A stretch of 64,000 bases of DNA, taken from contig NZ_AP024110.1 in NCBI RefSeq assembly GCF_019703875.1, positions 1,302,001 to 1,366,000 of the forward strand, in the 5' to 3' direction. The DNA is from Methyloradius palustris. GTDB lineage: Bacteria > Pseudomonadota > Gammaproteobacteria > Burkholderiales > Methylophilaceae. Below are positions 32,565-42,104 of the stretch, in pieces. Within the stretch, counting starts at the first letter, position 1, and the number at the start of each line of letters is the position of its first letter. Position numbers and translations under genes: made by a program. Under the pieces are notes generated by a model, which saw only the letters and a program-made list of their open reading frames with translations, made no database searches and was not told the origin of the DNA.

Positions 32565-33008
32565 CTATAAACCTAACGCATCAGCCCAGCTATTTGGGGT
32601 CTCATATAACCTTACACGTTCAAGCTTAAGGTGGTTGCCATAGGTGTCTTGGTAGGCATTGCTAAGTAGTTTGAATGCCTCGGCTGCCATGTTCTCAGCC
32701 GTTGGAACAGTGCTCATGACCACTGTTTTATGGTTGGGCAGGCTGTTCAAAAAACTGAGTACTTCTTGATCACCTTGGTACACCAGGAATGCGTGATCCC
32801 AAACATCCACAACCACACTGCGTGCGATGGCTTTGACATCAGAAAAGTCCATCACCATGCCATCTTCGGATGCAGATTCATTCTTGATAATATCGCCAGA
32901 AAGCGTGATTTCGATGGCATAGCGATGCCCGTGTAGATTGCGGCATTGGCTTTTATGGGATGGGATGCGGTGACCTGCATCGAACTCTAGGCGTGTAGTA
33001 ATTTGCAT
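32565..33008 (-). CDS. queD: 6-carboxytetrahydropterin synthase
   Basis: Converts dihydroneopterin triphosphate to 6-carboxytetrahydropterin on the way to queuosine/preQ0. The 147-residue protein has the T-fold zinc ligands FDAGHR and NLHGHRY, the Cys just before (SQCRNLHGH), VMDFSDVK, the WDHAFL His and PTAENMA. It ends 14 bases from rfbD on the opposite strand and reads away from rsgA with its own start. Confidence 0.9.
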   Translation of the reverse strand: MQITTRLEFDAGHRIPSHKSQCRNLHGHRYAIEITLSGDIIKNESASEDGMVMDFSDVKAIARSVVVDVWDHAFLVYQGDQEVLSFLNSLPNHKTVVMSTVPTAENMAAEAFKLLSNAYQDTYGNHLKLERVRLYETPNSWADALGL

Positions 33009-33037
33009 AAGTCGAATTATATCAGCAGAGTCGCTGA

Positions 33038-33934
33038 CTATCTGTCAATTTCGCCGACTAGGTTTTTGAAGTAAGTCCAGCGCTCAGAACTTACTTTTCC
33101 TTCATTGACCGCATTACTGATTGCACAATCAGGTTCTTTTAAATGGCGACAATTATTAAACCGACATTTACCTAGGTAAGGCCTGAACTCAATAAACGCA
33201 TGCTCCAGCGCTTCAATGTCCAGATGATTCAAGCCAAATTCCTGCAGGCCTGGCGAATCAATCAAGTGGCTATTGGCATCCAGGTGGTAGAGGTGGGCTG
33301 CGGTCGTTGTATGTTTACCGCTGTCTAATACCGTGGACACTTCCTGTGTGCGTATCCCCAGCTCAGGCAGTAGCGCATTGGTAATGGTTGATTTCCCCAT
33401 GCCTGACTGGCCGACCAATACGCTGGTGTGGCCTTGCAACAATGGTTTTAATGGAGAAATGTCTTCTTTTGCAGAGAGCGGTAGCACCTGATAGCCAAGA
33501 CTAGAGTAGAGTGCCAGCCGCTGCATGGCCGATTCCTTATCCGCAATATCGCATTTGTTGAGCAGTATTAATGGCTTTACTCCAGCCGCTTCGGCAGCTA
33601 TCAGGCAACGATTCAGCAACTCTTCATAAAAGCTGGGGCTTGTCGCCAGTACGATGACCATCTGGGTTACATTGGCGGCGAGAAATTTACTGCGGTAGGC
33701 ATTGCTACGGTAAAGCAGGGTCTTGCGGGGGAGGTAACCTTCGATGACAGCTTCATGGGTGTCGGTGAGTTTCAGGTTGACGATATCACCGCATGCTAAA
33801 TCTGTTTTTTTGCCACGCGTAACACAGCTGATTTCGCGTTTGGATGCAGATTCATCCTGTAATTCAACACCATAGCGTTTACCGTATGCAGCGACTACAA
33901 GCCCTGTTTGTGTTTCTCGCGTAGCCGCTTTCAA
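33038..33934 (-). CDS. rsgA: ribosome small-subunit biogenesis GTPase RsgA
   Basis: Circularly permuted GTPase that checks late 30S maturation. The 298 residues have an N-terminal OB fold, then GTPase motifs in the order G4 (LNKCD), G1 (GQSGMGKST) and G3 (DSPGLQEFG), and a zinc knuckle C-x5-C-x-H-x5-C (CRFNNCRHLKEPDC). Stop and start of the neighbouring cytochrome gene abut on the same strand. Confidence 0.95.
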   Translation of the reverse strand: MKAATRETQTGLVVAAYGKRYGVELQDESASKREISCVTRGKKTDLACGDIVNLKLTDTHEAVIEGYLPRKTLLYRSNAYRSKFLAANVTQMVIVLATSPSFYEELLNRCLIAAEAAGVKPLILLNKCDIADKESAMQRLALYSSLGYQVLPLSAKEDISPLKPLLQGHTSVLVGQSGMGKSTITNALLPELGIRTQEVSTVLDSGKHTTTAAHLYHLDANSHLIDSPGLQEFGLNHLDIEALEHAFIEFRPYLGKCRFNNCRHLKEPDCAISNAVNEGKVSSERWTYFKNLVGEIDR

Positions 33935-34249
33935 TTATTTTTCAAACTTGTAGTAATTCTTATTGAGATAGCTGGCGACATTCAATTCTTCATCTTCAAA
34001 CCATTTTAGATTGAGCATGGTACTGCAGAAACGAATCTGCGTAAGCAAACCAGATGAGGTTTTAACCTTTCGGTCTTCTCGGGTGTAGATTCCAGAGCCA
34101 TCACCGCCAAAGCTGGATGCGTGGCAGGAGATGCAATTTTCGGCCACCATTTTTTTGCCAATATCAGGGTTGCCTTTGTCAAAAGGCAGTGCTTGTGCAT
34201 TACTAACAATTAACATTGTGCAGAAAATGAATAGCAGTGATTTCAACAT
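33935..34249 (-). CDS. small periplasmic c-type cytochrome
   Basis: A 104-residue protein with a signal peptide (MLKSLLFIFCTMLIVSNAQA) and one heme-binding motif CISCH. A later Met (STMLNLKW) may be the sixth ligand. It is likely a small electron carrier in the periplasm, and the partner is unknown. It lies between an M48 protease gene and rsgA, all on one strand. Confidence 0.85.
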   Translation of the reverse strand: MLKSLLFIFCTMLIVSNAQALPFDKGNPDIGKKMVAENCISCHASSFGGDGSGIYTREDRKVKTSSGLLTQIRFCSTMLNLKWFEDEELNVASYLNKNYYKFEK

Positions 34250-34283
34250 GGCAACCTCAATATCAGTTCGTTGACAAACCCAG

Positions 34284-35540
34284 TTACTTCATCATCACAG
34301 ATAATTTTGCGATGCGAATGCTGGCTGGCGGATGTGAGTCATAAAACGCTGAATGCAGCGGGTCTGGTGTCAGTGTCGACGCATTGTCACGATACAGCTT
34401 CACCAAAGCCTCAATCAAGTGGTGTGCATCTGCATTTTGTGCAGCATAAGCATCTGCTTCAAATTCATTTTTTCTTGAATAGCTAGCCATCAATGGGCGC
34501 AAGAAAAACATGAACACCGGAGAAACCAACATGAACAGCAGTAAAGCCATGTAATTGCTTGGCTCAGTTACGCCCAGACCGTTATAAAACCAGGCTTGTT
34601 GCTGCAGCCAACCAAGCAAGGCAAGGCCGACAAAACTCATGAAGAACATGATCGCGATGCGTTTGATGACATGCTTATGCTTGAAGTGGCCAAGCTCGTG
34701 AGCTAATACGGCTTCGATTTCATCTGCATCCAATCTTTCCAGTAAGGTATCGAAAAATACAACACGCTTGCTTGAGCCAAAGCCCGTGAAATAGGCATTG
34801 CCATGGCTGCTGCGGGTCGAACCATCCATTACAAACAGGCCTTGTGATTTAAAGCCGCATTTTTTTAGTAATGATTCAATGCGGCTTTTTAGCGATTCAT
34901 CAGACAGCGGTGTGAATTTGTTGAATAGAGGCGCGATGAATGTAGGGGCGATTGCTTGCATGAAAATGCTGAAGCCAATCAGCAATGCCCATAGGTAAAA
35001 CCACCAGTTTGTGCCAGCGCTTTTCATCAGCCACAAGGCTGCAAAGAGTAGCGGTACGCCAATAACGAGAAACAGTAGATTGCCTTTGAGAATATCGATA
35101 AAAAATAACTTTGGCGTCATTTTATTAAAACCAAAACGCGCATCTACCACAAAAGATTTGTAGTAATCAAAAGGTAATTCAACAAGGCTGCTAATGAACA
35201 AGACGCTCAAGATCACAAACGCCCCACGCAAGACTTCCTGCTCAGGCAATGCCATACGCCAAGCACTGTCAATCAATTGCAAGCCGCCGCCTATTGTGAG
35301 TACCAGTAATAGGATGGTCTGAACCAGACCTTCAGTCAGGCCCAGTCTTGTTTTTGCGGATGAATAGTCAGCCGCTTTTTGATGAGCTTCTAGCGTAATA
35401 TTTTGATCAAAAGCTTTAGGCACAGCTTGCCTATGTGCTTGCATAAAGCTGATATGCCGATTACCCAGCCAGATTTTGGTCAAGGTTGTTATGACTAATA
35501 AGCTTATAAATACTATGGTAAGGGTAGGTGTCATCATCAT
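34284..35540 (-). CDS. M48 family zinc metallopeptidase (Ste24/CAAX protease-like)
   Basis: Integral membrane protease of 418 residues. The zinc site HELGH is followed by a third ligand in KNEFEADAYAA. At least six membrane helices are visible. The layout matches the Ste24p type (long, HExxH in the C-terminal half) rather than short HtpX. Bacterial members probably act in membrane-protein quality control. The start is one of three consecutive ATG codons. Confidence 0.9.
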   Translation of the reverse strand: MMMTPTLTIVFISLLVITTLTKIWLGNRHISFMQAHRQAVPKAFDQNITLEAHQKAADYSSAKTRLGLTEGLVQTILLLVLTIGGGLQLIDSAWRMALPEQEVLRGAFVILSVLFISSLVELPFDYYKSFVVDARFGFNKMTPKLFFIDILKGNLLFLVIGVPLLFAALWLMKSAGTNWWFYLWALLIGFSIFMQAIAPTFIAPLFNKFTPLSDESLKSRIESLLKKCGFKSQGLFVMDGSTRSSHGNAYFTGFGSSKRVVFFDTLLERLDADEIEAVLAHELGHFKHKHVIKRIAIMFFMSFVGLALLGWLQQQAWFYNGLGVTEPSNYMALLLFMLVSPVFMFFLRPLMASYSRKNEFEADAYAAQNADAHHLIEALVKLYRDNASTLTPDPLHSAFYDSHPPASIRIAKLSVMMK

Positions 35541-35635
35541 TCTTATTTTCGGTTAAACTAGTATGTTAATAGAAGCCTTAATCTATTTAAGGTTCACCAA
35601 CATTCGCTCAACAGCATATTTTAATGGAAATCATT

Positions 35636-36184
35636 ATGTCACAAGATAACAACAACCTCATCTGGCTAGATATGGAAATGAGCGGCTTACTGCCAGATAC
35701 CGATAGAATTATTGAGCTGGCAGCAGTAGTGACCGATGCTAACTTGAATGTGCTTGGTGAATCTCCTGTGCTAGTTGTGCACCAAAGTGATGCGGTTCTG
35801 GATGGCATGGATGCCTGGAATAAAGGTACGCATGGTCGTTCAGGGCTAATTGATAAAGTGAAAACATCAACATTAGATGAAGCTGCTGCTTCACAAATCA
35901 TGATCGATTTTCTGAAACCATTTGTAGGCGCTGGCAAATCGCCGATGTGCGGTAATTCTATCTGCCAAGATAGACGCTTCATGGCGCGTTACATGCCAGA
36001 GCTAGAAGCTTTTTTCCATTATCGTAATCTGGACGTCAGCGTATTCAAAGAGCTGGCAAGACGCTGGAAACCTACAGTTTATTCAGGGTTCAAGAAAGCC
36101 AGTAAACATGAGGCACTGGCTGATATCTATGAATCGATTGATGAGCTTAAATACTATCGCGAGCACTTCATTAAGCTTGATTGA
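35636..36184 (+). CDS. orn: oligoribonuclease
   Basis: 3'-5' exonuclease that finishes RNA decay by degrading di- to pentanucleotides (including pGpG). The 182 residues show the DEDDh motifs: WLDMEMSGL, GNSICQDRRFMARYMPEL, and the final KHEALADIYESI region. I chose the ATG at 35636 (MSQDNNNLIWLDMEM), which matches the family start and has GGA upstream; the ATG at 35624 would add four residues. It is divergent from the M48 peptidase. Confidence 0.95.
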   Translation: MSQDNNNLIWLDMEMSGLLPDTDRIIELAAVVTDANLNVLGESPVLVVHQSDAVLDGMDAWNKGTHGRSGLIDKVKTSTLDEAAASQIMIDFLKPFVGAGKSPMCGNSICQDRRFMARYMPELEAFFHYRNLDVSVFKELARRWKPTVYSGFKKASKHEALADIYESIDELKYYREHFIKLD

Positions 36185-36195
36185 TTACTGCCTGA

Positions 36196-36247
36196 TTTTG
36201 CCCGTGAGTGAGTTGCGGGCAAAAAAGTGGGTGCAATAAATGCACCC
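36196..36247 (-). terminator. hairpins between orn and glgA, including the glgA terminator
   Basis: GGGTGCA/TGCACCC (36229-36247), read on the minus strand, is followed by ACTTTTTT, giving a good glgA terminator. A second stem TTTTGCCCG/CGGGCAAAA (36196-36223) lies beside it without a T tail on either strand and may mark the end of orn. The rest of the gap to 36403 shows no gene. Confidence 0.7.
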
Positions 36248-36403
36248 TAAGGGAGGAGAAGTAAAGCTTTTGAGAAAGCTCGTTAGTACATAAGCAGTTA
36301 ATATGCCAACTTTTAGATTTATTTAAGTGTTTGTAGGTTAATTGAAGCAGATGACAGCTTCATGAAAAACTGATTTTTTAATGGCAACATTTGGCCTTGC
36401 GGA

Positions 36404-37861
36404 TTAAGGCTGACCTAGCAGTTGTTTGTACAATTCCAGGTATTTGTGTGCACTTTCTTTCCAGCTTAAGTCCTTCTTCATTCCGTTGCGCTGTATTTGT
36501 TTCCATACCGTTTTATCTTTGTAATAGTACAAACTACGTAATGCTGAAGATAAAAGGTGCTGTGGACTCACACCTTGCATCACAAAGCCAGTGGCAGATT
36601 TTGATTCGACAGTGCTGTCGTTGGTGTCGGTGATTGAATCTGCCAATCCGCCTGTCTTGGTAACAATTGAAGGCGTTCCATAACGTAAACCATACATTTG
36701 GTTTAAACCACATGGCTCGAAGCGCGAAGGCATCATAAAGATATCTGCCCCCGCCATGATCTGATGCGACAGCTCTTCGTTATAACCTATAGTCACGCTC
36801 ACATCTTCTGGGTAGCGAGTAGCCAAGCGCCTGAAGCCAGTTTGTAGTTCACGTTCACCACTGCCAAGCACAGCAAACTGTACTCTGTGTTTCAATAGTT
36901 CATCTGCGACTGCCAGCACCATATCAAGACCTTTTTGATTGGTGAGCCTGCTTACAATGCCAAATAATGGCACTGGCGCTTCTTGCCGCAAGCCAAGGCG
37001 CTTTTGTAGTGCTTGCTTCACTACATCTTTATTGGCAAGGTTTTTTGCGTTGTATGTTTTAACCAAGTGCGGGTCGGTAGCGGGGTTCCATTCTTCAGTT
37101 TCAATCCCATTCAGAATGCCATGCACTTCATGGCGCCTTGATCTCAGCAGGCCTTGCATGCCAAAGCCATAAGCTTCAGTCTGAATCTCATCAGCATAGG
37201 TTGGGCTCACCGTAGTAATCATATTGGCGTAATAGATACCAGCTTTGAGGAAGGACATCTGCCCATAAAACTCCATGCCATGCATCTGGTAGCTTTGCGC
37301 TGGCAAATTGAGCTTGGCTACCCAATCAGGCGAAAAGCAACCTTGAAAGGCGATGTTGTGAATGCTGAGCACAGATTTGGCGCATTTCACCCCCATATAG
37401 TGCATGTAGGCTGGCGCTAAACCTGTTTGCCAGTCATTGCAATGGACGATATCTGGTATCCAGTCTTTTAGTGGGCTCATACTTGAGCCTAATCTAGCGG
37501 CCACGTAAGACAGTATGCCAAATCTGAGGGGATTGTCTGGCCAGTCATGCCCGGCCGTGTCGTTATATGGCCCACCTTCACGCTGGTAGAGGCTTTCATT
37601 CACGATGACGATGACATTGATGTTTTTATCAGGCATGCGGCCTTGCATCAGGCGCACGCTACCTATGCCCGGCAAATTTTCCAAGATGGTCAGTGGTTGT
37701 AGCTCTACCAGGTTTTTCAATACCGCAGGGTAGCCAGGGATGAGTATTTTGACATCAGCGCCTGATTGGCTGAGTGAGTAGGGGAGAGAGCCGCTCACGT
37801 CAGCCAGACCGCCAGTTTTAATCAGTGGATAAGCTTCAGAGCTGACAAATAAAATGCGCAA
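36404..37861 (-). CDS. glgA: glycogen synthase
   Basis: Transfers glucose from ADP-glucose to alpha-1,4-glucan. The 485 residues make a GT5 family enzyme with the N-terminal KTGGLADVSG substrate loop, the HNDWQTGL-type segment (HCNDWQTGLAPAYMHY), and the C-terminal SRFEPCGLNQMYGLRYGT and second TKTGGLADSI motif. It stands alone here; other glycogen genes are not in the window. Confidence 0.95.
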   Translation of the reverse strand: MRILFVSSEAYPLIKTGGLADVSGSLPYSLSQSGADVKILIPGYPAVLKNLVELQPLTILENLPGIGSVRLMQGRMPDKNINVIVIVNESLYQREGGPYNDTAGHDWPDNPLRFGILSYVAARLGSSMSPLKDWIPDIVHCNDWQTGLAPAYMHYMGVKCAKSVLSIHNIAFQGCFSPDWVAKLNLPAQSYQMHGMEFYGQMSFLKAGIYYANMITTVSPTYADEIQTEAYGFGMQGLLRSRRHEVHGILNGIETEEWNPATDPHLVKTYNAKNLANKDVVKQALQKRLGLRQEAPVPLFGIVSRLTNQKGLDMVLAVADELLKHRVQFAVLGSGERELQTGFRRLATRYPEDVSVTIGYNEELSHQIMAGADIFMMPSRFEPCGLNQMYGLRYGTPSIVTKTGGLADSITDTNDSTVESKSATGFVMQGVSPQHLLSSALRSLYYYKDKTVWKQIQRNGMKKDLSWKESAHKYLELYKQLLGQP

Positions 37862-38019
37862 GGTTGATCTACTTTATTAATGTTGGCTAATACGCTGGAG
37901 AAGCGCTTGTGTTAGCAATGTAGTTTAATTTTGAGACTTATCATACTGATGGCTAGCTTGCTAGGCAACTGGGCAAATTGTTCTAATCGCAGTAATTTAG
38001 CAATAAAGTCGGAAAAGAA

Positions 38020-38048
38020 TTGATTTGTCAGGCTTTTCTTCTTATAAT
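38020..38048 (+). promoter_or_regulatory. promoter of the rpsF operon
   Basis: TTGATT and TATAAT are separated by 17 bases, ending 68 bases before rpsF. It is a near-consensus sigma70 promoter, as expected for ribosomal protein genes. Confidence 0.7.
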
Positions 38049-38116
38049 CACGGGCTTTTCACCACCTTGCTTTACCGCTGTCGCAAGCGGAAAGCTATAA
38101 TCCAAAAGGAGTACAC

Positions 38117-38491
38117 ATGCGACATTATGAAGTAGTTTTTATCGTCCATCCGGACCAGAGCGAGCAAGTGCCTGCGATGATAGAACGTTATCGCACATTG
38201 GTTACCGCTAATGGCGGCGCAATTCACCGTCTTGAAGATTGGGGCCGTCGTCAATTGGCTTACCCAATCCAGAAAATCCACAAAGCGCATTACGTGCTCA
38301 TGAACATTGAAGCCAGCCAAACCGTATTGGATGAACTTGAACATGCATTCAAGTTTAACGATGCGGTTCTACGTCATCTGACACTGGCAACCAAAGAGCC
38401 AGCAACTGCGCCTTCACCAATGATGAAAGAAGAGAAATCAAAATCATTGATGGGTAAAGAAGAAGTCGCTGTAGCGGTTGAGGCTGTTTAG
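38117..38491 (+). CDS. rpsF: 30S ribosomal protein bS6
   Basis: Small-subunit protein that binds 16S rRNA together with bS18. The 124 residues begin MRHYEVVFIVHPDQSEQVP, and the conserved RLEDWGRRQLAYPI and KAHYVLMNIEA are present; the tail is Glu/Lys-rich. AAGGAG lies upstream. It opens the conserved rpsF-priB-rpsR-rplI operon. Confidence 0.97.
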   Translation: MRHYEVVFIVHPDQSEQVPAMIERYRTLVTANGGAIHRLEDWGRRQLAYPIQKIHKAHYVLMNIEASQTVLDELEHAFKFNDAVLRHLTLATKEPATAPSPMMKEEKSKSLMGKEEVAVAVEAV

Positions 38492-38523
38492 TTTTAGTTG
38501 ATTTTTAGGTGAGCGAGAAGCTG

Positions 38524-38820
38524 GTGACTAATCAATTAGTCATAACTGGTGAGATTGTGCAAATTGCAGAGTTTCGCTACACACCAGCAGGCATACCAGT
38601 GTTAAGTTTTGAAATCAGGCATGTGTCGGAACAGATGGAAGCCGACATGCAGCGCAAAGTGGAATGTGAGATGTCTGTAATCGCGATGGGAAAACTAGCG
38701 GAACAGATAAGAAACATAAAACTAGGCGAACTGGTTCAACTGACTGGATTTATGACCAAGCGCAGCCTGAAAAGTACACAACTGACTTTACATTTGAATA
38801 CATTAGAACGAATTAATTAA
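38524..38820 (+). CDS. priB: primosomal replication protein N (PriB)
   Basis: Single-strand DNA-binding OB-fold protein that helps PriA restart replication. The product is 98 residues from the GTG at 38524 (MTNQLVITGEIVQIAEFRYT). E. coli PriB starts with the same MTN, and AGAAG lies just upstream; the GTG at 38509 would add five residues. Its location between rpsF and rpsR is diagnostic. Confidence 0.88.
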   Translation: MTNQLVITGEIVQIAEFRYTPAGIPVLSFEIRHVSEQMEADMQRKVECEMSVIAMGKLAEQIRNIKLGELVQLTGFMTKRSLKSTQLTLHLNTLERIN

Positions 38821-38832
38821 AGGATTACTAAC

Positions 38833-39060
38833 ATGGCACGTGATATGTTTAAACGCCGCCGCTACTGCCGTTTTTCAGCAGAGGGCATTAAAGAAGTAGA
38901 TTACAAAGATGTAGATCTGCTTAAAGATTTTATCAACGAAAATGGCAAGATCATTCCTGCGCGTATCACTGGTACAAAAGCAAGATATCAACGTCAGCTA
39001 ACAACAGCTGTGAAGCGTGCGCGCTTCTTGGCTTTGTTACCATACACTGACAAGCACTAA
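38833..39060 (+). CDS. rpsR: 30S ribosomal protein bS18
   Basis: Binds bS6 in the small-subunit platform. The 75 residues carry the family pattern RRRYCRFSAEG and KIIPARITGTKARYQRQL. AAAGGA lies upstream. Confidence 0.96.
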   Translation: MARDMFKRRRYCRFSAEGIKEVDYKDVDLLKDFINENGKIIPARITGTKARYQRQLTTAVKRARFLALLPYTDKH

Positions 39061-39070
39061 GGAGATCACC

Positions 39071-39520
39071 ATGCAAATTATTCTGTTAGAAAAAGTAGTG
39101 AATTTGGGTAGCCTTGGTGATGTTGTGAAGGTGAAAGACGGATACGGTCGTAACTTTTTGATCCCTCAAGGTAAAGCAAAGCGTGCTACCGAAGCCAATA
39201 AGGCTGAGTTCGCAGCGCGTCGCGTAGAACTTGAAAAACAACAAGCTGAGATTTTGGTTTCAGCACAAGCCCGTGGCGAAAAGCTGGCTGGCTTCGTGTT
39301 GCAAGTGACACAAAAAGCTGGTGTAGATGGTCGTTTGTTCGGCTCTGTAACTACTGGCGACATTGCTGAAGGCTTAACTGCTAAAGGCTTTGAAGTGGCT
39401 AAGGCTGAAGTACGCTTACCAGATGGTCCATTGAAGATTGTTGGTGACCATGCAGTGAGCATTGCCCTGCACCATGACGTAGTGGTAGATGTCACCATTA
39501 CCGTAATTGGCGAAGCTTAA
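39071..39520 (+). CDS. rplI: 50S ribosomal protein bL9
   Basis: Large-subunit protein with two RNA-binding domains joined by a long helix. The 149 residues start MQIILLEKVVNLGSLGDVV, with the signature GYGRNFLIPQGKA. I chose the ATG at 39071 with AAGGAG before it; upstream starts in this frame fall inside rpsR and have no homology. A terminator follows. Confidence 0.97.
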   Translation: MQIILLEKVVNLGSLGDVVKVKDGYGRNFLIPQGKAKRATEANKAEFAARRVELEKQQAEILVSAQARGEKLAGFVLQVTQKAGVDGRLFGSVTTGDIAEGLTAKGFEVAKAEVRLPDGPLKIVGDHAVSIALHHDVVVDVTITVIGEA

Positions 39521-39537
39521 TTATTAAGCTTTGAATT

Positions 39538-39567
39538 AAAAAAAGGCTGCTTAGGCGGCCTTTTTTA
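39538..39567 (+). terminator. terminator of the rpsF-rplI operon
   Basis: The stem AAAAAGGCTGC/GCGGCCTTTTT with loop TTAG and one G-U pair ends in a T run. Confidence 0.85.
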
Positions 39568-39628
39568 TTGCCTGTTTTATTCGTTTTCAAAAACACAAGC
39601 ATTCAAAACACAAGAATATTGAACCAGT

Positions 39629-39637
39629 TGTTATAAT
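39629..39637 (+). promoter_or_regulatory. extended -10 promoter at dnaB
   Basis: TG-T-TATAAT, with the last T eight bases before the dnaB ATG. Transcription would start at about the A of the ATG, and no ribosome site is visible. No clear -35. Confidence 0.5.
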
Positions 39638-39644
39638 CGAATTT

Positions 39645-41021
39645 ATGGCAGACGAATCCCTAGATGCATTAAAACTCCCCCCTCATTCAGTAGAAGCTGA
39701 GCAATCAGTGCTCGGCGGCTTACTGCTTGAAAATGAAGCGCTGGATAAAGTTGCTGACATTCTGTCGTCAAGCAATTTTTATCGGCACGACCATAGGCTG
39801 ATATTTGAGCATATTGCTAAGTTGATAGAACGCAATCGGCCGGCAGATATTGTGACTGTCGCAGAGTCGCTGGAAAATGCAGCTGAGCTTTCTGCGGTCG
39901 GCGGTATTGCCTATCTCGGCGCATTGGCGCAAAACACACCAACCGCTGCCAATATTCGCCGCTATGCAGAAATCGTGCATGAGCGTGCAGTCATGCGCAA
40001 GCTTGTGGAAGTCGGTTCGGATATTGCTGAAAGTGCCTATAGTCCACAAGGGCGTGATGCGCAGCAATTGCTGGATGAAGCAGAAGCCAAGATTTTCCAG
40101 ATTGCAGAGGGTGGTAAGCGTGCAACGGATGGTTTCATCGACATCAAAGTATTATTGCCACAAGTAGCAGACCGTATTGACCAGCTATTTCAGCGCGATA
40201 ACCCTAGCGATGTGACAGGTGTTTCGACTGGATATACCGACCTTGATTCAAAGACATCTGGCTTCCAGCCTGGCGATTTGATCATTGTGGCTGGTCGACC
40301 CTCTATGGGTAAAACTGCTTTCTCACTGAATATTGCCGAGAATGTAGCGTTGGATAGTGGTTTGCCCGTAGCCGTATTCTCTATGGAAATGGCTGCCACA
40401 CAGCTTGCTATGCGGATGATAGGTTCCGTAGGGCGCTTGGATCAGCACCGCATGCGTACTGGGCGCCTTGAAGATGAAGACTGGATCAAGCTGACTACCG
40501 CGCTTGGCCGCTTGAATGAGGCGCCTATCTTTATAGATGAGGGCGCAGGTTTAAGCTCATTTGACGTGCGCGCCAGGGCACGTAGATTACATCGCCAGTG
40601 TGGCAAGTTAGGCTTGATTGTTGTCGATTACTTGCAGTTGATGTCAGCACCTTCTGGTCGCCAGGGTGAAAATCGGGCTACTGAAATCTCTGAAATTTCT
40701 CGCTCACTTAAAGCATTGGCCAAAGAGCTGGATGTGCCAGTAGTAGCGCTTTCACAGCTTAACCGGAGCGTTGAGCAACGCCCTGATAAACGACCTGTGA
40801 TGTCTGACTTGCGTGAATCCGGTGCGATTGAGCAGGATGCAGACTTGATCCTCTTTATTTACCGCGATCAGGTATATAACCCGGATAGTGAAGATAAAGG
40901 TACGGCTGAAATCATCATCGCCAAGCAGCGTAATGGCCCTATTGGTATGGTCAGACTATCATTCCTCGGCGAACACACGCGCTTTGAGAACTACGCCTCT
41001 GGTTCTGGCTACGATCATTAA
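39645..41021 (+). CDS. dnaB: replicative DNA helicase
   Basis: Hexameric 5'-3' helicase that unwinds DNA at the replication fork. The 458 residues have the DnaB N-terminal helical domain (PPHSVEAEQSVLGGLLL), Walker A GRPSMGKTAF, Walker B VVDYLQLM and the arginine-finger region SDLRESGAIEQDADL. There is no intein, and the length is normal. It follows rplI as in many proteobacteria and is tightly followed by alr. Confidence 0.97.
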   Translation: MADESLDALKLPPHSVEAEQSVLGGLLLENEALDKVADILSSSNFYRHDHRLIFEHIAKLIERNRPADIVTVAESLENAAELSAVGGIAYLGALAQNTPTAANIRRYAEIVHERAVMRKLVEVGSDIAESAYSPQGRDAQQLLDEAEAKIFQIAEGGKRATDGFIDIKVLLPQVADRIDQLFQRDNPSDVTGVSTGYTDLDSKTSGFQPGDLIIVAGRPSMGKTAFSLNIAENVALDSGLPVAVFSMEMAATQLAMRMIGSVGRLDQHRMRTGRLEDEDWIKLTTALGRLNEAPIFIDEGAGLSSFDVRARARRLHRQCGKLGLIVVDYLQLMSAPSGRQGENRATEISEISRSLKALAKELDVPVVALSQLNRSVEQRPDKRPVMSDLRESGAIEQDADLILFIYRDQVYNPDSEDKGTAEIIIAKQRNGPIGMVRLSFLGEHTRFENYASGSGYDH

Positions 41022-41027
41022 TTGCGC

Positions 41028-42104
41028 ATGCGGCCAATTCTAGCCACAATTCATCTTGACGCTCTGCGCCATAATCTGGCGATTGTTAAAAAGATTGCTC
41101 CAAAGTCCAATGTCATGGCTGTCGTCAAAGCTAATGCGTATGGGCATGGCTTGTTGCGCGTGGCGAAGGGGCTAGCTGAAACAGATGGCTTTGCCGTACT
41201 TGGTATCAATGAAGCCATCAGCCTGCGCGAGGCAGGATACAAGCAAACAATTATGCTGTTGGAAGGCGTGTTTGAGGCAGACGAGTTGGAATTGGCCGCT
41301 CAGTGGGCTTTAAGCATTGTGGTACATAATGAACAGCAGATGGCAATACTTGAAAATGTAGTACTTTCACAGCCCATAGAAATTTTCCTGAAAATGAATA
41401 CGGGCATGAATCGCCTTGGATTTAGGCCTCAAGTATATGCGACACAAATCCAGCGTTTATCAAAATTAGCGAATGTTAAGAACATAGTCATGATGACGCA
41501 CTTCGCCGCTGCAGATGAAGATAGCGGCATTTCCGAAGCGTTAGCCAAATTCCATGAAGCAACCCAAACCTTTAGTTACCAGACATCCGTGGCTAACTCC
41601 GCTGCCTTGCTACGCTATCCAGAAAGTCATACGGACTGGGTTCGTCCAGGCATCATGCTGTATGGCGCTACTCCAGTTTCTGGTCAGGCAGCAACAAGTT
41701 TTGGTCTGAAACCTGCAATGCAACTGACTACCGAGATTATTGCCGTACAGACTTTACAAGCGGGCGAGAGTGTTGGCTACGGCCACACATTTACGGCAAA
41801 AGAATTGACGCGAGTGGGCATTGTCGCCTGCGGCTATGCAGATGGGTATCCCCGCCACGCGCCAAGTGGCACGCCAATTGCGATCAATGGCAAAGTCACC
41901 AAGACATTGGGCCGTGTTTCCATGGATATGTTGTTTGCTGACATTAGCGACATTCTAGAAGCTGATGTTGGCAGTGCTGTTGAATTATGGGGCGCGCAGG
42001 TTACTGTTGATGCAGTAGCCGAAGCCTCTGGCACAGTTGGTTATGAATTGTTGTGTGCCGTGGCTCCACGTGTACCTTTTGAGGTGATTGAAACGCATGG
42101 CTAA
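41028..42104 (+). CDS. alr: alanine racemase
   Basis: PLP enzyme making D-alanine for peptidoglycan. The 358 residues show the PLP lysine Lys34 in VMAVVKANAYGHG and the second catalytic Tyr in ESVGYGHTF. I prefer the ATG at 41028 to the TTG at 41022. It begins six bases after dnaB and overlaps radA by eight, so the three genes form one unit. Confidence 0.95.
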   Translation: MRPILATIHLDALRHNLAIVKKIAPKSNVMAVVKANAYGHGLLRVAKGLAETDGFAVLGINEAISLREAGYKQTIMLLEGVFEADELELAAQWALSIVVHNEQQMAILENVVLSQPIEIFLKMNTGMNRLGFRPQVYATQIQRLSKLANVKNIVMMTHFAAADEDSGISEALAKFHEATQTFSYQTSVANSAALLRYPESHTDWVRPGIMLYGATPVSGQAATSFGLKPAMQLTTEIIAVQTLQAGESVGYGHTFTAKELTRVGIVACGYADGYPRHAPSGTPIAINGKVTKTLGRVSMDMLFADISDILEADVGSAVELWGAQVTVDAVAEASGTVGYELLCAVAPRVPFEVIETHG

